A stretch of 44,022 bases of DNA from Paracoccus luteus (GTDB lineage Bacteria; Pseudomonadota; Alphaproteobacteria; Rhodobacterales; Rhodobacteraceae). The notes beneath the pieces were generated by a model. The model ran no database searches, was not told the DNA's origin, and saw nothing but the letters and a program-made list of their open reading frames with translations. Below, in pieces: positions 41,722-44,022 of this stretch. The position numbers and the translations under genes are program-made. The stretch spans positions 136,892 to 180,913 of the forward strand of contig NZ_SDEA01000006.1 of the NCBI RefSeq assembly GCF_004522155.1. The letters run 5' to 3'. The first letter of the stretch is position 1; the number at the start of each line of letters is the position of its first letter.

Positions 41722-44022
41722 ATGAACATGCGGATTTCGCCTGATTTCGCCTTGTCCTTCAGCAGTGATGCGGTTCATCTTCTGGAACGGTCGGCCACGG
41801 GGGGCGGCAGCACGCGGCCCGAACCCGTGGACGACAGGCCCGACGCGCCGCCCCGCTGGCAAGAACGCGCCGCCGCGCCCTTCTGCGCCCCCGATTTCCG
41901 CGAGGCGATGTCCCGGCTGCGCCGGATCGCGGCCAATGGCGACGACGCGCCGGTGGCGCTGATCATTCCCGACGACCAGATCCTCTACACGCGCCTGCCG
42001 GTGGGCCAGCGCGCCGAGGCGGTGGGGTCGGCCCTGGACGGGCTGACGCCCTATGCCGTCGATGAGCTGGCGTGGGACTGGCGCCCGGACGGCGAGGGCG
42101 AGGGCATCCGCGTCGCCGCCGTCGCCCGTCAGACGCTGCGCGAGGCCGACGAATTCGCCCGCCGCCACGGGTTTTCCCCGGCCAGCTTTCTGGGCGACCC
42201 CGGCGACGGGCTGTTCCCCGCGACGCCACGCTTTCACGCGGACGGCAAGGACGCGGAGGGCGAGCAGGACGGCGACGTCAGCGAAACGCAGTCCGGCGAC
42301 GACCTGACCCTGCCCGGCGACGGCGATGGGCGGGCAGCGGTGGAAAGCGAAGGCGCAGCCCGCGACGCGGCAGCTGCTGCCGGTGTGGCTGCGGCTAGGG
42401 ACGACGCGGCAGCTGCCGCCGGTGTGGTTGCCGGTGACGCGACCGATGCCAATGGTGCGGCCGCCCTCGCCGGTGGCGATGCGGCGGCGGATGCAGCCGT
42501 TGTTGAGGCGGCCGATGCGTCTGATGCGGCTGCCGATATTGCTGGCGTGGCCGTCCTTGCGCGTGGCGATGCGGCCGGTGGTGCGGCCGCCGGGAACGGG
42601 GTCGCGCAGCCGAGGGTTTCCGATGGCGCGCAGGCGCAGGCGGGTGTCGCGCCGACGGGGCAGGGCGACGATGAAATCGCCGCGACGGACCCCGCCGAAG
42701 ACGCAACGAATGTCGCGGCGGCGAACGCTGCCCCTGAGGCAGCCGCAGGCGACGCTTCGGCCGCCGATCCGCTTGATCCTGCATTGACCGCTGAGCCAGC
42801 AGCCCCTGCTGGCAACGCCGCAGACCCTGCGGGCATTCCCCCCGCGTCCGTGGACGGGAACCCCGATGACGCGGCCGCAGGCGCAAGGGTCACGGACTTT
42901 CACGGAGACCAGCCGCAGGTCACGGCGCCCGACAGCGCGCAAGCGCCTGCCGCGCTGTCCGCCCAGCCCGCCCAACCGCTGCCCACCGTGCAACCGGCTG
43001 CCGGGGCCTCGAACCCGCTGCCCGACCGGGCGGCGGCGGTGCTGGCGCGGGCCGGTCACGCCAAGGCGCAGCGCCTTGCGGCGACGCCCGCCCCGGATGC
43101 CCATCCGGGCGCGCGGGGCGGGGTCGGCGGATTGGTCGTGATGCTGGGCGCGCTGGTCGTCGGTCTGATGGTCGTCTGGGCCTTCGCCACCGGTGACGGT
43201 CCGGCGACAGCGCCCGGCACGGTGGCGACCGCCCCGTCGGACACGGCCGGGCGGGTCGTGACGGGGGGCGAGGACACCCCGACGACCGCAGCGCCGCCTG
43301 CGCGGACCGCAGCCACCGGCGGCGTCCAGACCGCGACGGCGCAGGCGACCGCCCCCGCGGAAACCGCCCCCGCAGCGACGATTGCGCCTGTCGCGGCTGC
43401 CCCGGTGCCTGCCGCCGCCGCGCCGCCCGTTGCGACCGCGCCGGTGCCCGCCGTCGCCGCGCCGCAGGAAACGGCCGCCGTCCCTGACGCCGCGCCCGTG
43501 CCGCCCGCATCGGCCCAGCCGCAGGCCACCGCGCCCGTCGCGGCCGCCCCCGCTGCGGACGGCGATGCGGCTGCTGCCGCGACGACCGATGCCGCAGCCG
43601 TCAACCCGCCGGTCAGCCCGACCCAACCGTCCGCAACAACCCCGACGCAGGCCGCCACCGTGGTCGAGGACACGACCGAACCCGGCACCGGCGATGACGC
43701 CGACGCCCGGATCGCGGCGCCGCCGTCCGACGCCGCGCAGCCGACCTCGGGGGGGGCTGCGCCCACCCCCGCGCCGCCCGCAGACCCCGTTGCGGCCCCT
43801 GCACCGGCCGCGCGCCGGACCGCGCAGGACCGGCCCGCCGACCCGGCGGCGGCACCTGCCGCGTCGGCGGCCCGCCCCGCATCGGGGGCGCGGCTGACCA
43901 CCTCGGACCGGCCGGTGTCGGCGCCACGGCAGCCGGTCGCGTCGGCGGCCGATCCCGCGCCTGCGGTTCCCGGCCGCCGCGCGCCTGCCGCCGCGCCGCG
44001 CCGCGCCAGCGCGGCTGCCGCG
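41722..44022 (+). CDS. large Ala/Pro-rich single-pass protein with GspL/PilM-like N-terminus (3' incomplete)
   Basis: Open from the ATG at 41722 to the window end (767 codons, no stop), so the gene is cut off. Residues 1-175 resemble the cytoplasmic domain of GspL/PilM proteins: MNMRISPDFALSF, VALIIPDDQILYTRLPVGQR, and LDGLTPYAVDELAWDW are the clearest parts. A long acidic Ala/Gly/Asp-rich region follows (about 180-450), then one membrane segment (about 469-488, VVMLGALVVGLMVVWAFA) and an Ala/Pro/Thr-rich part that in such proteins would face the periplasm. No partner pilus or secretion genes are in view. The function is unknown. The ATG at 41728 is an alternative start. Confidence 0.7.
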   Translation, partial: MNMRISPDFALSFSSDAVHLLERSATGGGSTRPEPVDDRPDAPPRWQERAAAPFCAPDFREAMSRLRRIAANGDDAPVALIIPDDQILYTRLPVGQRAEAVGSALDGLTPYAVDELAWDWRPDGEGEGIRVAAVARQTLREADEFARRHGFSPASFLGDPGDGLFPATPRFHADGKDAEGEQDGDVSETQSGDDLTLPGDGDGRAAVESEGAARDAAAAAGVAAARDDAAAAAGVVAGDATDANGAAALAGGDAAADAAVVEAADASDAAADIAGVAVLARGDAAGGAAAGNGVAQPRVSDGAQAQAGVAPTGQGDDEIAATDPAEDATNVAAANAAPEAAAGDASAADPLDPALTAEPAAPAGNAADPAGIPPASVDGNPDDAAAGARVTDFHGDQPQVTAPDSAQAPAALSAQPAQPLPTVQPAAGASNPLPDRAAAVLARAGHAKAQRLAATPAPDAHPGARGGVGGLVVMLGALVVGLMVVWAFATGDGPATAPGTVATAPSDTAGRVVTGGEDTPTTAAPPARTAATGGVQTATAQATAPAETAPAATIAPVAAAPVPAAAAPPVATAPVPAVAAPQETAAVPDAAPVPPASAQPQATAPVAAAPAADGDAAAAATTDAAAVNPPVSPTQPSATTPTQAATVVEDTTEPGTGDDADARIAAPPSDAAQPTSGGAAPTPAPPADPVAAPAPAARRTAQDRPADPAAAPAASAARPASGARLTTSDRPVSAPRQPVASAADPAPAVPGRRAPAAAPRRASAAAA

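Noticed and set aside
41706..41744. ATG at 41706 as start of the GspL-like gene
   Set aside because: It is in a different frame and meets a stop after 12 codons. The long frame starts at 41722.
41686..43626. Long minus-strand open frame opposite the GspL-like gene
   Set aside because: It is rich in Arg/Gly with no domain and mirrors the Ala/Pro-rich coding strand. The plus-strand frame has recognisable GspL-like and membrane segments.

Overview
This window is a stretch of very GC-rich bacterial chromosome, tightly packed with housekeeping and metabolic genes. The gene set points to an alphaproteobacterium of the Rhodobacterales, probably close to Paracoccus or Rhodobacter. The signs are a type-B PutA with a divergent PutR-type Lrp regulator, an RpoHI-type heat-shock sigma factor, the DUF465-purE-purK order, the Hsp20-DUF1150 pair, the DUF6476-rluD pair, a UbiK-like gene divergent from lgt, and an N-terminal sulfurylase / C-terminal APS-kinase fusion. 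I see no rRNA, tRNA, CRISPR array, phage or insertion sequence. The genus is inferred from protein families, not from a marker gene.

Layout from left to right: a YgiC/YgiB-type pair (glutathionylspermidine-synthase-like ligase and DUF1190 lipoprotein); putA with divergent putR; a complete five-gene peptide-type ABC importer ending at a hairpin terminator; csbD with a match to an EcfG-type stress promoter; an overlapping minus-strand group proC-csaA-hydroxyacid dehydrogenase; a YbjN-like gene; ubiE-ubiB divergent from mutM; an enoyl-CoA hydratase; a 0.5 kb repeat zone; a degenerate M48 peptidase relative; rpoH; rluD-type pseudouridine synthase divergent from a DUF6476 gene; ubiK divergent from the lgt-midA-pgeF group; an 88-bp triplicate repeat; an lrp regulator; DUF2243; trxB; sat/cysC; two glycosyltransferases; DUF1150 and hsp20; DUF465-purE-purK; an M3 oligoendopeptidase followed by a membrane dipeptidase; metY; a second repeat zone with a perfect 18-bp stem; a SIMPL-domain protein; and an incomplete large Ala/Pro-rich membrane protein with a GspL/PilM-like N-terminus that runs off the right edge.

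Functional links: proline is made (proC) and degraded (putA/putR). Peptides can be imported (ABC system) and hydrolysed (pepF, dipeptidase). Sulfur assimilation is represented by sat/cysC and metY, with trxB as a likely source of thioredoxin reductant. Ubiquinone synthesis is represented by ubiE, ubiB and ubiK. Lipoprotein maturation is represented by lgt, and the YgiB homologue carries a lipobox. Stress biology is represented by rpoH, hsp20 (with a candidate RpoH promoter and a leader able to pair with its own ribosome-binding site) and csbD.

The least explained material is intergenic. There are two GC-rich degenerate repeat zones, an 88-bp tandem repeat that begins inside the 3' end of lrp, a recurring GGGATATTTGGGCCAAGAG-like element near gene ends, and a very strong stem between metY and the SIMPL gene. 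I found no clearly new defence or biosynthetic system. The best leads are the GspL-like partial gene, the pseudo-M48 protein and these repeats.
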